A stretch of DNA of 44,707 nucleotides from Methanocellales archaeon. Its GTDB lineage: Archaea > Halobacteriota > UBA148. Position numbers and translations under genes: made by a program. The notes under the pieces were generated by a model, which was given only the letters and a program-made list of their open reading frames with translations, had not been told where the DNA came from and did no database searches. This document shows positions 22,150 to 30,050 of the stretch, one piece after another. Position 1 is the stretch's first letter, and the number at the start of each line of letters is the position of its first letter. Location of the stretch: positions 1-44,707 of the forward strand of contig JASEEV010000012.1 in assembly GCA_030019435.1 (NCBI GenBank), read 5' to 3'.

Positions 22150-22683
22150 ATGGGCTTTGTGGGAATGCCTGCATCCGGCAAAACGGAGGCAGCAAATGTT
22201 GCCAGAGAGCTTGGCATCCCAGTAATCGAGATGGGAGATATCGTCCGAGCGGAAGTTAAGGCTAGAGGACTGGAGGTTACAGAGGAGAATGTGGGGAAAG
22301 TGGCAAACGACCTGAGAGAGAAGGAGGGCATGGGTGCAGTAGCACATCGATGCGTTCCATGTATAAAAGATGCTGATAGCAAAGCAGTCGTGATCGATGG
22401 CATGAGGGGCGTGGCTGAAGCTGAAGTGTATAGGGAGGCTTTTGGAGCTCAATTCACCTTAATTGCGATTCATGCGCCACAAAAAGCAAGATTTGAAAGA
22501 GCGATGGCAAGAAAAAGAGAAGATGATATTGAGGACTGGCAATCCTTTTTGCAGAAAGACGAGAGGGAGATCAGCTGGGGCTTGCCAGAAGCCATGAGCA
22601 TGGCGGACGTTTCAATAGAGAATGATTGTACGCTGGAGGAGTTTAGGCAAAGAGTTAAAACCATCATAGAGGGTATTATATGA
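22150..22683 (+). CDS. P-loop nucleotide kinase-like protein (UPF0200)
   Basis: A 177-residue P-loop protein. The Walker A motif is GFVGMPASGKTEA (residues 2-14), followed by IEMGDIVRAEVKARG and IDGMRGVAEAEVY, typical of UPF0200, a family related to dephospho-CoA and adenylate kinases. The substrate is unknown. The listed ATG has no well-spaced ribosome-binding site; GGAGGT at 22129-22134 lies instead 6 bp before an in-frame ATA-AAG-GTA-ATG, and family members usually start M-K-V. The true start may be an ATA codon at 22141. It follows nrdG directly and overlaps the next gene by 4 bp. Confidence 0.8.
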   Translation: MGFVGMPASGKTEAANVARELGIPVIEMGDIVRAEVKARGLEVTEENVGKVANDLREKEGMGAVAHRCVPCIKDADSKAVVIDGMRGVAEAEVYREAFGAQFTLIAIHAPQKARFERAMARKREDDIEDWQSFLQKDEREISWGLPEAMSMADVSIENDCTLEEFRQRVKTIIEGII

Positions 22684-23054
22684 AGGTCACAGTCTCCGCT
22701 TTCGTACATCCGACTGAGTCCATAGAGAGTGTTGAAAGAGCAATCAAAAACATATTCCCAGATGCATTGCTGCGGTTGGAAAAAGGAGAGAAGAACAAGT
22801 TGGTAGGCACGGCTTCGTTGCAAAGGTTGCAAGAACTCCTCAGAAGGCAAAAAATTCGAGACACTGCTAGGATGGAACTTTTGAATAGCAAGGTAGGCGA
22901 TAAGATTGAGTTCGTTCTGAACAAACAAGTCGCATATGTGGGCAAGGTGAACTTTGGAGAGGACTCTTTAGGAGGCATTTGCGTGAGCATTGAAGCTGAG
23001 GATGTAGAAAAACTGATAGATTGGCTGGTATCAAAGACGGAGGACAAAAGATGA
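22680..23054 (+). CDS. DUF54 RNA-binding protein (COG1325)
   Basis: A 124-residue protein with MKVTVSAFVHPTESIESVERAI at the N-terminus, a central LRRQKIRDTARM segment and a C-terminal GGICVSIEAEDVEKLIDWL. This matches the DUF54 family of archaeal predicted exosome-linked or RNA-binding proteins related to a ribosomal L5-like fold. The exact role is not established. ATGA overlaps join it to both neighbours in an operon. Confidence 0.8.
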   Translation: MKVTVSAFVHPTESIESVERAIKNIFPDALLRLEKGEKNKLVGTASLQRLQELLRRQKIRDTARMELLNSKVGDKIEFVLNKQVAYVGKVNFGEDSLGGICVSIEAEDVEKLIDWLVSKTEDKR

Positions 23055-23806
23055 GAGTGAGTTTTTCATGTCTAGATCTGACCGACAACCCGTTTGAATG
23101 GGCATGCTCTCTGGAGGACATTGGATTCAGTGGATGGGAGATCGTGGGCGAGGGTGAGCAACGCTTGACCAAAGATGTCATCGAGAAAATCCGAGACGTG
23201 TTAAGAAGCACGAGTTTGGATTTTACCGCTCATTTGCCATTCTCTGACCTCAATCTTGCGAGTGTCAATCAGCCCATATGGGATGAGAGCGTCGTGCAAA
23301 TGGAGAATGCAATACATCTTCTGGGAGATCTGACAGATCTGGTGGTAGTTCATCCTGGGCATCTTTCCCCTCTGGGGGCGGAGCTGCCGGACAAGGCATG
23401 GAAGCAGAACATCCTTGGAATACAAAGACTGTGCGATGTTGCAGAGGAATATGGAATCATAGTGACCATAGAAAATATGCCCAACATATATCGCCTGCTA
23501 GGTCAACTCCCGGAAGAACTGGAGGGAATGATCCAGAATATCGATAGAGCGAACGTCGGCATTACACTGGATGTGGGACATGCACACTTGACAAAGACGT
23601 TAGACCGTTTTTTGGAACTGGATTTTAAGCACGTACACCTGCATGACAATTTTGGTGAGAAAGACGAGCACGTTTCGCTTGGAAAGGGCAGTGTGGATTG
23701 GGGTAAGGTGCTCAAAAGGCTCAAGAATTATAAAGGTCGGCTAGTAATCGAGGCGCGAACCGTCCGAGAAGGAGAAGAGAGTCTAAACTGCTTGAGAAGG
23801 TTCTGA
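23051..23806 (+). CDS. TIM-barrel sugar phosphate isomerase/epimerase family protein
   Basis: A 251-residue protein of the xylose-isomerase-like/AP endonuclease 2 fold. Strand motifs with metal ligands are visible: LVVVHPGHLSP (His), VTIENMPNI (Glu), GITLDVGHAHL (Asp, His), FKHVHLHDNFG (His, Asp) and GRLVIEARTV (Glu). Substrate is unknown; archaeal members include sugar isomerases and possible endonuclease IV relatives. ATG 23051 is chosen because GGAGG lies 7 bp upstream; TTG 23021 would add ten unlikely residues. The last 24 bp overlap the convergent PhoU/TrkA gene. Confidence 0.8.
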   Translation: MRVSFSCLDLTDNPFEWACSLEDIGFSGWEIVGEGEQRLTKDVIEKIRDVLRSTSLDFTAHLPFSDLNLASVNQPIWDESVVQMENAIHLLGDLTDLVVVHPGHLSPLGAELPDKAWKQNILGIQRLCDVAEEYGIIVTIENMPNIYRLLGQLPEELEGMIQNIDRANVGITLDVGHAHLTKTLDRFLELDFKHVHLHDNFGEKDEHVSLGKGSVDWGKVLKRLKNYKGRLVIEARTVREGEESLNCLRRF

Positions 23807-24994
23807 CTCTGGGCTGGAGCACATTTCGATCAGTAGTTCCTCTCCATCCCTCGTGCCCCTTGCGATCAACGTATCTCCTCTTTCAATCACGGTCTTGCCA
23901 TTTGGAGAATAGATCCATCTGTCCGCACGCCGAATCGCCATGACGAACATTCCCGTCTCCGTATCTAGACGAAGATCGCCCAATGTCTTTCCTATGATCT
24001 CCGCATGCTCCTCCACCGTCACCCTGGTGATGATCTCGTCCGACTCTCTAACGGCAAGCATGAATACAGGATGGAGCTCAATATCTCTCAGCACAACATC
24101 TGCGATTTCATCGGCTGCATCTGAAATGACCTCTGATGATATGGCTAGATGGAGCAGTCCCCTTAGGTGATCAACGTCATCGACGTGCTTTGCAGACTCT
24201 AAAACCCAGTGCTCGAGCCCGTATTTCATCTCATCCATTTTTGCCTCTAGGATCTCCACCTCGTGAGCAGTCTCCTCGTTATAAAAGAGCACTGCTGAGT
24301 ACGCCAACCCAACTGCCAATTCGGACACGTTTTTCATGTCGATGATCATATCCACGGCTTTATCCAGATCTTCTATTAATGCCTGCGGAGCAGGGGGTTT
24401 ACGCTGATATTTATCTCCAGTCGCCAACTCGTACAAGATTGCAACGCCCTCATCTGGTCCTTTCGCAAATAAAACATCATCCCTCATCACGATCGTTTCC
24501 TTGTCTGGGTCATATATCCAATCTAGGTCACGTCTCATCGCGATAACTCGCATGCCAGTTTCGGTCTCCAGCTCCAATTCGCCCAAGGTCTTTCCCGCCA
24601 GTGGGGACTTGCCACTCGTTCTAACCCTGGTGACGGTCTCCTCTGCCTCTGGTATGGCTGCCTTAAGCTCTGGTGGCAACCCCAACTTTTTGAGCACGAT
24701 CTTGGCGATGTCTCCAGCTGCATTCGAGACCTTTTCTGCAGCGGATGCTATCTGCAATATGCCAGAGAGTTCCTCTGCCTCCTCCACTCTTCTAGCTCCA
24801 AGCATCGCAGCTATTCTAGCATGGTATTCCAAGACATCCATCTTCTCCTCTAGGCGCAGCACTTCTTCAGCAATATCCTCATCATCATAGAGGACTGCTG
24901 AGTATGCTAGGTCGACCATCAGCTCAGAGGTGTCCTTCATCTCCTTTAGGATGTCCTTTACATTCATCGGTTGATACTCGATTTCCTCAGTCAT
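23783..24994 (-). CDS. Duplicated PhoU/TrkA-C domain protein, cation transport regulator
   Basis: About 403 residues made of two similar halves. Each has a helical PhoU-like bundle (VKDILKEMKDTSELMVDLAY and DMIIDMKNVSELAVGLAYSA, both followed by SAVL(Y/F)(D/N) and an E/D-rich helix) and an RCK-C/TrkA-C domain (GKTLGELELETETGMRVIA and GKTLGDLRLDTETGMFVMA). TrkA-C domains bind nucleotides or ions and control potassium or other cation transporters. The gene follows two MgtE half-transporter genes, so a regulatory role for these is inferred. The listed ATG is preferred over TTG 25003. Confidence 0.85.
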   Translation of the reverse strand: MTEEIEYQPMNVKDILKEMKDTSELMVDLAYSAVLYDDEDIAEEVLRLEEKMDVLEYHARIAAMLGARRVEEAEELSGILQIASAAEKVSNAAGDIAKIVLKKLGLPPELKAAIPEAEETVTRVRTSGKSPLAGKTLGELELETETGMRVIAMRRDLDWIYDPDKETIVMRDDVLFAKGPDEGVAILYELATGDKYQRKPPAPQALIEDLDKAVDMIIDMKNVSELAVGLAYSAVLFYNEETAHEVEILEAKMDEMKYGLEHWVLESAKHVDDVDHLRGLLHLAISSEVISDAADEIADVVLRDIELHPVFMLAVRESDEIITRVTVEEHAEIIGKTLGDLRLDTETGMFVMAIRRADRWIYSPNGKTVIERGDTLIARGTRDGEELLIEMCSSPESEPSQAV

Positions 24995-25034
24995 ACCAAT
25001 CAACTAATTGGCTGCAATGGATAAATGCTTTTTC

Positions 25035-25592
25035 TTATAACACCACCACTGTCACACCAAACAGCGCTAAAACACCAAACACATCGCAGATACTTGTAAC
25101 TATGGGTATCGTCGTATCATCGGGATCTACACCATGCCTGTACGAGATAAAGGCTGACAGAATTGCGGTGATGGTAATTATCAAGGTGAGAAGAATCCCA
25201 GAGGAGGATGATATTAAAACCATTTTAGCAAGCCCAGCACTCTTGAAACCAACCAAAACGCAGAATAAGTGTCCGAAGATTCCGACCGCGAAAAACGAGA
25301 GCATACCAACGATGAGAATGGCGAGAACGTTGTTCCTCAGCAAAGGGTCCGTGGGTCTAAGCTCGACGATACCGAGATGAAGGGCAGATGTGATCCTAGC
25401 ACCAAGAATGGCGCCGAGGTTTCCACCCATGCCTATAATGACTGGGACTAGTATGAGTAGCCCAGGAAGCATGAGCAAAACGTCCTTGTATGTGTCAAGG
25501 ACCAACCCAGATGCGATTCCGAGGAGAGTGCAAAATGTGAGCAGTGGAAGCGCGGTCTTCATGATCCTTCCGGCATTGTATTCATTTGGCAA
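25035..25592 (-). CDS. MgtE-type divalent cation transporter half-protein, second subunit
   Basis: A 185-residue integral membrane protein with about five hydrophobic helices. GLLILVPVIIGMGGNLGAILGAR matches the core MgtE/SLC41 signature (I-P-x-x-x-x-x-G-G-N), and GVDPDDTTIPIVTSICDVFG matches the C-terminal acidic gate motif. It has no N or CBS domains. Full MgtE uses two such bundles per subunit-dimer, so it probably pairs with the adjacent homologue. It starts with TTG at 25592, directly after the stop of the upstream gene and a GGGGTGATG site. Confidence 0.88.
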   Translation of the reverse strand: MPNEYNAGRIMKTALPLLTFCTLLGIASGLVLDTYKDVLLMLPGLLILVPVIIGMGGNLGAILGARITSALHLGIVELRPTDPLLRNNVLAILIVGMLSFFAVGIFGHLFCVLVGFKSAGLAKMVLISSSSGILLTLIITITAILSAFISYRHGVDPDDTTIPIVTSICDVFGVLALFGVTVVVL

Positions 25593-26192
25593 CTACATCA
25601 CCCCTAATACGATTTCTGCTGCCATAAAAAGTGCAAGCATTGCGAGTACATCGCCAGCAGTGGTCGCTATCGGTCCAGTTATATTATCGGGGTCGATCCC
25701 CCTCCTATATCCAGCAAATGCGAGTACTATGATCAATGCAGTCAGCACCAGTCCTGATCCCACTCCAGCTATCAGGGATATTGCCGTCAACGGAATTATT
25801 CCGATGCTCTCTCTTCCGAGCGCCAAGATCACATAATGAGCGGTGACCGCAAGCAAGATCGATATTATCACCCCCTCTCCGAGCGCAGCTGTGATGCTAT
25901 GAACGAGATTCTCATCTCTCTTCAGCTCTGGCTGGATCAAACCCTGGTGGAGTGCAGACCCAAGCCTAGAGCCAAAAGCCCCAAATATATTGCCACGTGT
26001 ATCCAAGATCGCCGGTACTAGCACCAAAAGCCCAGGAAGTGCCTTTAGCGAGGATTCCATGCTTCCCAGCACGACGCCAGCAAACAAGCCTAACATGATG
26101 CATATTAAGAGCAGTGGAAGTGATTGTTTGACGATGGAAGACACGCTGGCATACTCTTCGATGTACTCCTCATATTCCTCATCTTCTGGCAT
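25593..26192 (-). CDS. MgtE-type divalent cation transporter half-protein, first subunit
   Basis: A 199-residue membrane protein with an acidic N-terminal tail (EDEEYEEYIEEY) and five predicted helices. PGLLVLVPAILDTRGNIFGAFGSR is the divergent form of the MgtE pore motif, with D-T-R-G-N replacing G-M-G-G-N, and GIDPDNITGPIATTAGD is the second motif. It probably forms a heterodimeric Mg2+ or other divalent cation transporter with the following gene. A TATA-like CACTTAAATAGG centred 27-28 bp upstream of the ATG suggests a leaderless operon mRNA. Confidence 0.88.
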   Translation of the reverse strand: MPEDEEYEEYIEEYASVSSIVKQSLPLLLICIMLGLFAGVVLGSMESSLKALPGLLVLVPAILDTRGNIFGAFGSRLGSALHQGLIQPELKRDENLVHSITAALGEGVIISILLAVTAHYVILALGRESIGIIPLTAISLIAGVGSGLVLTALIIVLAFAGYRRGIDPDNITGPIATTAGDVLAMLALFMAAEIVLGVM

Positions 26193-26215
26193 CTACGATA
26201 CGTATTGCCGATTTC

Positions 26216-26223
26216 CTATTTAA
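26216..26223 (-). promoter_or_regulatory. TATA-like box of the mgtE-phoU/trkA operon
   Basis: TTAAATAG on the minus strand is centred about 28 bp upstream of the ATG at 26192, the spacing expected for a leaderless archaeal transcript. The call rests on sequence and spacing only. Confidence 0.45.
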
Positions 26224-26243
26224 GTGATTGGAAAATTTCCATG

Positions 26244-26891
26244 TTAAAAATATCTTAAGATGTCTCTGAGGTCATATATCACAATAGATGCATGCTTTGA
26301 TAACTCTGGATCGGGATCGAAGGCGATTCCCAAGCCTGCGCACTTCAAAAATTCGATGTCATATTTGCTATCGCCTACAGCCACGCATTTTGAAAGAGGG
26401 ATGTTTAGCTCTTGCACAAAGCTCTTTAGGGCCATATCTTTTCTCGTGACATCGACATTGCAGATTTCTTCTCCGGTTATGTACCCGTTATCGTCGGAAA
26501 CCAAGCCATTTGCCAACACATGTTCAATCCCCAGTCTAGTTGCGACTTTTCTTGCCAATACATCAAGTCCACCAGTGACTATCACGGTTTCAATGCCATT
26601 GTTCTTGAGCTCTTTTATGACTTGCTCTGAGTGAGGCATCAGCGTATAGCTCGATAGGACATGCTCGACCTGTCCTATCGTTGGTCTGAAAGGAAGCCAG
26701 AGAGCTGTATCCTTTCGCATAAATTCCGCATAGCTGATTTTCCCTCTGACATATCCTTCCTTATTCTTGTGTGCCTCATCAGTGGTGCCAAAATATTTGT
26801 GTAGGATTCCCCAGGAATTTCTCTCTTTGATCAAGGTTCCGTCCATATCAAAGGCTACTAGCTTGTATTTATGCGATGAATTGGATACCAT
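26244..26891 (-). CDS. HAD-superfamily phosphatase, SerB-like
   Basis: A 215-residue haloacid dehalogenase-fold protein. Motif I is LVAFDMDGTLIKE (nucleophile Asp15), motif II IETVIVTGGLD, and motif IV AVGDSKYDIEFL. The domain layout and GLDVLARKVATRLGI stretch resemble phosphoserine phosphatase, the last step of serine synthesis, though other small phosphomonoesters are possible. Its first 23 bp lie inside the end of the upstream VapC-like gene, so it is probably expressed from the toxin-antitoxin transcript. Confidence 0.75.
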   Translation of the reverse strand: MVSNSSHKYKLVAFDMDGTLIKERNSWGILHKYFGTTDEAHKNKEGYVRGKISYAEFMRKDTALWLPFRPTIGQVEHVLSSYTLMPHSEQVIKELKNNGIETVIVTGGLDVLARKVATRLGIEHVLANGLVSDDNGYITGEEICNVDVTRKDMALKSFVQELNIPLSKCVAVGDSKYDIEFLKCAGLGIAFDPDPELSKHASIVIYDLRDILRYF

Positions 26892-27255
26892 CTAGTCCCT
26901 CAAAATGCTCGTCGCTTGTGACGGTCGTCGCTTTATGCATTTCTGCGCTTGCCTTGACAATAGCATCAGCCATTGGAAGATCATATCTTAAACTTGCATC
27001 AGCAGCCATCAATGCTGCTTTCTCATCTAAAGGCACAATGGTCGTGTAAGAGATGATGTAGGCACAAGCCTCCATCGCCTTTTCCTCGCTCGACTCACTT
27101 TTGATCTTCTTGTAAACTTCATATAGCACGATCGAGGGTGTATAATAATTCTTCCGGTCGGCTTTGACGATGTAAGGGGCGTATTTATCTACCAACGATC
27201 CTTTGCCAAAATACTCGATCCATCCACAAGAATCAATCAAAACGTTCACGTTCAT
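26869..27255 (-). CDS. VapC-type PIN toxin paired with an AbrB antitoxin
   Basis: A 128-residue PIN domain. Acidic sites are visible in VLIDSCGWIEYF, SIVLYEVYKKI, LPMADAIVKASA and TVTSDEHFEGL. It starts inside the end of the AbrB-family antitoxin gene (23-bp overlap) and itself overlaps the SerB-like gene by 23 bp. VapC proteins of this class degrade specific RNAs when freed from the antitoxin. The closely packed three-gene order is unusual in that the third gene is metabolic. Confidence 0.88.
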   Translation of the reverse strand: MNVNVLIDSCGWIEYFGKGSLVDKYAPYIVKADRKNYYTPSIVLYEVYKKIKSESSEEKAMEACAYIISYTTIVPLDEKAALMAADASLRYDLPMADAIVKASAEMHKATTVTSDEHFEGLDGIQFIA

Positions 27256-27445
27256 CCCTCAGACCCTTTGTGGTAATTCCTTTCACCAGTCCTACGACAT
27301 CCTTTATGTCCCTAATCCTGATCATGTGAATTAGATTATCCTTTTCTATCATGACCATCTTTTCACCAGGCCTTAGGCCAAGTCGTTCTCTGATATCTCT
27401 TGGGATCACAACTTGATATTTGGATGATACGGTAACTGTATCCAT
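27233..27445 (-). CDS. AbrB/SpoVT-family antitoxin
   Basis: A 70-residue protein with an N-terminal swapped-hairpin domain (MDTVTVSSKYQVVIPRDIRE, LGLRPGEKMVMI) and a short C-terminal helix (KDVVGLVKGITTKGL) that probably covers the toxin. ATCACC at 27449-27454 (GGTGAT on the minus strand) is its ribosome-binding site, and a TATA-like sequence lies further upstream. It is expected to repress its own promoter. Confidence 0.9.
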   Translation of the reverse strand: MDTVTVSSKYQVVIPRDIRERLGLRPGEKMVMIEKDNLIHMIRIRDIKDVVGLVKGITTKGLRDERERFD

Positions 27446-27473
27446 GTTATCACCGTAAAACGAATATGCTATC

Positions 27474-27486
27474 GATATATAAATAG
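27474..27486 (-). promoter_or_regulatory. TATA-like box of the abrB-vapC-serB transcript
   Basis: CTATTTATATATC on the minus strand is centred 35 bp before the antitoxin ATG, leaving room for a short leader with the GGTGAT site. It lies next to the 3' end of the upstream RNase Z gene. Confidence 0.5.
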
Positions 27487-27490
27487 TTTA

Positions 27491-28405
27491 CTAATCTGGA
27501 TATGGTATCACGATCTCCATGAACTCCTTGGCAACATGTGAGTTTTTGAAGATCGCTTGCGCCTCCCTCAAGAGAGGACTTGGATCCTCAGAATAGCGTG
27601 AGCTAATATGCATTAGCACGAGCTCCCCTACGCAGGCCTTGGATGCTATCTCAGCTGCCTCCTTAGCTGTTGAGTGTTTTGCCTCGATCGCCCAGTCCAG
27701 TAAGTCATGGGTTAAGGTGCCATCATGGATCAGCAAATCTGCATTTCTTGCTGCCTCGGTTACCGTCTCGATAGGACGGGTATCCCCAGTATAGACGATC
27801 TTTCTTCCTCGGCGAGGAGGACCTACCACTTGGGAGGATTTAATTTCCCTTCCTCCAACGAAGACAGTCTCTCCGGAATGCAGCTTTGAGAACAACGGCC
27901 CAGGTGGAACGCCTAGCTCGATGGCTTTCTCCCTGTCAAATCTACCCAATCGCTCCTTTTCCTCCAGCACATAACCAAGGCTGGGGATGCCATGGTCAGT
28001 CTTGATAGCCTTGATCGCATATTCAGCTCTCTCAACCACGTCTTCAGGTCGAAGTTCGTGTCCCTTGACGTCAAAGTTCAGCTTGTAATAACCTAGTGCG
28101 AGCAGCATCTTGATGAATTCGTGGATCCAACGCGGTCCGTAGATGTGCAACGGCTCCGTTCTTCCTTGAAATGACATCGTTTGTATCAAGCCAGGGATGC
28201 CAAGGATATGGTCTGCATGGTAATGTGTGATAAAAAGGGATGTGAGGTTTCTCATCCCAGTCTTGGCTCTCATCATCTGTTGCTGCGTACCCTCGCCACA
28301 GTCGAAGAGCATCAGCTCGCCTTTTCTGTTGATGATGATAGCAGAGGGATTTCGGTTTGTCGTCGGAAGCGTTCCGCCGGTGCCAAGAAATGTCACTTTG
28401 AGCAT
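27491..28405 (-). CDS. rnz: Ribonuclease Z (tRNA 3' endonuclease)
   Basis: A 304-residue metallo-beta-lactamase-fold nuclease that removes 3' trailers of pre-tRNA. The zinc motif is HYHADH at residues 61-66 (His61, His63, Asp65, His66), followed by YTGDTRPIETVTEAA with the bridging Asp and HSTAKEAAEIA near the end. The N-terminal VTFLGTGGTLPT is the standard start. The product generates the 3' end that the CCA enzyme in this window extends. The start is supported by AAGTGATG just upstream. Confidence 0.95.
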   Translation of the reverse strand: MLKVTFLGTGGTLPTTNRNPSAIIINRKGELMLFDCGEGTQQQMMRAKTGMRNLTSLFITHYHADHILGIPGLIQTMSFQGRTEPLHIYGPRWIHEFIKMLLALGYYKLNFDVKGHELRPEDVVERAEYAIKAIKTDHGIPSLGYVLEEKERLGRFDREKAIELGVPPGPLFSKLHSGETVFVGGREIKSSQVVGPPRRGRKIVYTGDTRPIETVTEAARNADLLIHDGTLTHDLLDWAIEAKHSTAKEAAEIASKACVGELVLMHISSRYSEDPSPLLREAQAIFKNSHVAKEFMEIVIPYPD

Positions 28406-28416
28406 TTGGCATCACT

Positions 28417-29766
28417 TTAGCCGGTCAAACTTTGTATTGGTGCAGGTATCCTGCCGCCCCTACGCACGAACTTTGCAGAGCTGAATCTTCGAACGGATAA
28501 CACTGGCGATCCCCCAAGTAGCCCGCCAAACTCCACATAGTCGCCCTCCTTGCCAGTGGGAATGATCCGCACGCCGGTGACCTTGTTATTGACAACACCT
28601 ATGGCACATTCATCTGCTATTATGGCAGAGATAGTCTCCGCCGGAGTGTCTTTTGGCACTACTACCATGTCCAAACCCACTGAGCAAACAGAGCTCATCG
28701 CCTCCAGCTTGTCAAGGTTGATCGCACCTTCTGCGACGGCTTCTGCCATTCCAACATCCTCGCTGACGGGAATGAATGCACCGCTCAAGCCACCCACATA
28801 GGAGGACGCCATCGCGCCGCCTTTCTTTACGGCATCGGTTAGTAACGCGAGTGCTGCAGTGCTTCCATGCGCTCCACATCGCTCTAAGCCCATTGCCTCT
28901 AGTATGTTCGCAACAGAGTCGCCCTTCGTCGGGGTGGGTGCAAGCGACAAATCGATGATGCCGAACTTCACTCCAAGGCGAGATGCCATCTCCCTTCCCA
29001 CCAACTCGCCGACGCGTGCGATCTTAAATGCGGTTCGCTTGATGTTCTCTGCAAGAGTACCCAGATCCACATTTTCCGCCTGCTCAACGACTGCACGTAT
29101 TACGCCTGGACCGGAGATGCCCACGTTTATTACCGATTCAGGTTCGCCTGCACCGTGAAATGCTCCAGCCATAAATGGGTTGTCTGGAGGCGCATTCGCA
29201 AAGGTCACCAGCTTTGCACAGTTGATCGGCTTAGGAGAAGCGCTCTTGATGATCTCGCCCATCTTGACGACCGCATCCATGTTGATACCGCTTTTCGTAG
29301 ATGCGACATTGACCGATGAACAAACGGTCTCCGTCTCAGTCAAAGCCTTGGGAATCGAGTTGAGCAACGCGGTAGAGCCTCTGGTAAAGCCCTTGTGAAC
29401 TAGGGCGGAATATCCGCCGATGAAGTCAATGCCCACGGATTTGGCTGCCGAGTCCAAGGATTTTGCAATTTTGATTCCCGCGTGCGTAGCATCGTCTGCT
29501 ATAGAATCAAGCAACGTTGCTATCGGAGTAACTGCCACCCTCTTGTTCACTATGGGAATGCCGTACTTGGACTCTATGGAATCTGCCTCCGGAACCAATC
29601 GCCCCGCTACGCTCGTGATCTTATCATGTATGCGTTTGCTTACAACATCAACATCATCGCTTGCGCATCCTTGGAGATTGATTCCAAGCGTGACGGTACG
29701 TATATCGAGATGCTCAGTTGTGATCATTCTGATCGTCTCAAGGATCTCTTCTGTGCTGAATAACAT
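28417..29766 (-). CDS. UPF0210 (PFL-like) family protein
   Basis: About 449 residues. Conserved blocks include [73 protein letters not shown] and [19 protein letters not shown]. This is UPF0210/DUF711, a family with a fold related to glycyl-radical enzymes but without radical chemistry established. It is nearly always found with the small ACT-domain protein encoded just upstream, as here. Function is unknown; a regulatory amino-acid or nucleotide ligand is suggested by the ACT partner. The ATG at 29766 is preferred to GTG 29772 because AGGGTG is better spaced. Confidence 0.85.
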   Translation of the reverse strand: MLFSTEEILETIRMITTEHLDIRTVTLGINLQGCASDDVDVVSKRIHDKITSVAGRLVPEADSIESKYGIPIVNKRVAVTPIATLLDSIADDATHAGIKIAKSLDSAAKSVGIDFIGGYSALVHKGFTRGSTALLNSIPKALTETETVCSSVNVASTKSGINMDAVVKMGEIIKSASPKPINCAKLVTFANAPPDNPFMAGAFHGAGEPESVINVGISGPGVIRAVVEQAENVDLGTLAENIKRTAFKIARVGELVGREMASRLGVKFGIIDLSLAPTPTKGDSVANILEAMGLERCGAHGSTAALALLTDAVKKGGAMASSYVGGLSGAFIPVSEDVGMAEAVAEGAINLDKLEAMSSVCSVGLDMVVVPKDTPAETISAIIADECAIGVVNNKVTGVRIIPTGKEGDYVEFGGLLGGSPVLSVRRFSSAKFVRRGGRIPAPIQSLTG

Positions 29767-29768
29767 GC

Positions 29769-30041
29769 TCACACCCTATGCATGTATTTGAATATGTCCT
29801 CGTGCTGTACCGTAATTTGAACACCTTGCTTGGCTCCAGCTTTGTTGAGCTTGTCTTGCAGCTCTATCATATCCGCCCCCCTGAGATCTACGATCACGAT
29901 CATGGTGAAAAGATCCTGCACGACGGTCTGGCTCAGATCCTCGATGTTGATGCCCATGTCTGCAAGGATCTTGGTGATGGCTGCGACGATGCCAGGGTGA
30001 TCAGCACCATTTACCGTGATTACAGCCCTTTCTTTCTTCAT
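29769..30041 (-). CDS. ACT-domain protein (UPF0237)
   Basis: A 90-residue single ACT domain: [20 protein letters not shown] at the N-terminus, [19 protein letters not shown] and [21 protein letters not shown] domains bind small ligands such as amino acids. This family is the regular partner of UPF0210, and the genes are adjacent. ATG 30041 follows GAGGT at 6 bp; ATG 30047 is an alternative. Confidence 0.88.
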   Translation of the reverse strand: MKKERAVITVNGADHPGIVAAITKILADMGINIEDLSQTVVQDLFTMIVIVDLRGADMIELQDKLNKAGAKQGVQITVQHEDIFKYMHRV

Positions 30042-30050
30042 ACTCATACC

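Noticed and set aside
24501-24890. Ser/Ala-rich open frame antisense to the PhoU/TrkA gene
   Set aside because: The opposite strand carries two recognisable PhoU and TrkA-C repeats; the frame is a by-product of its codon usage.
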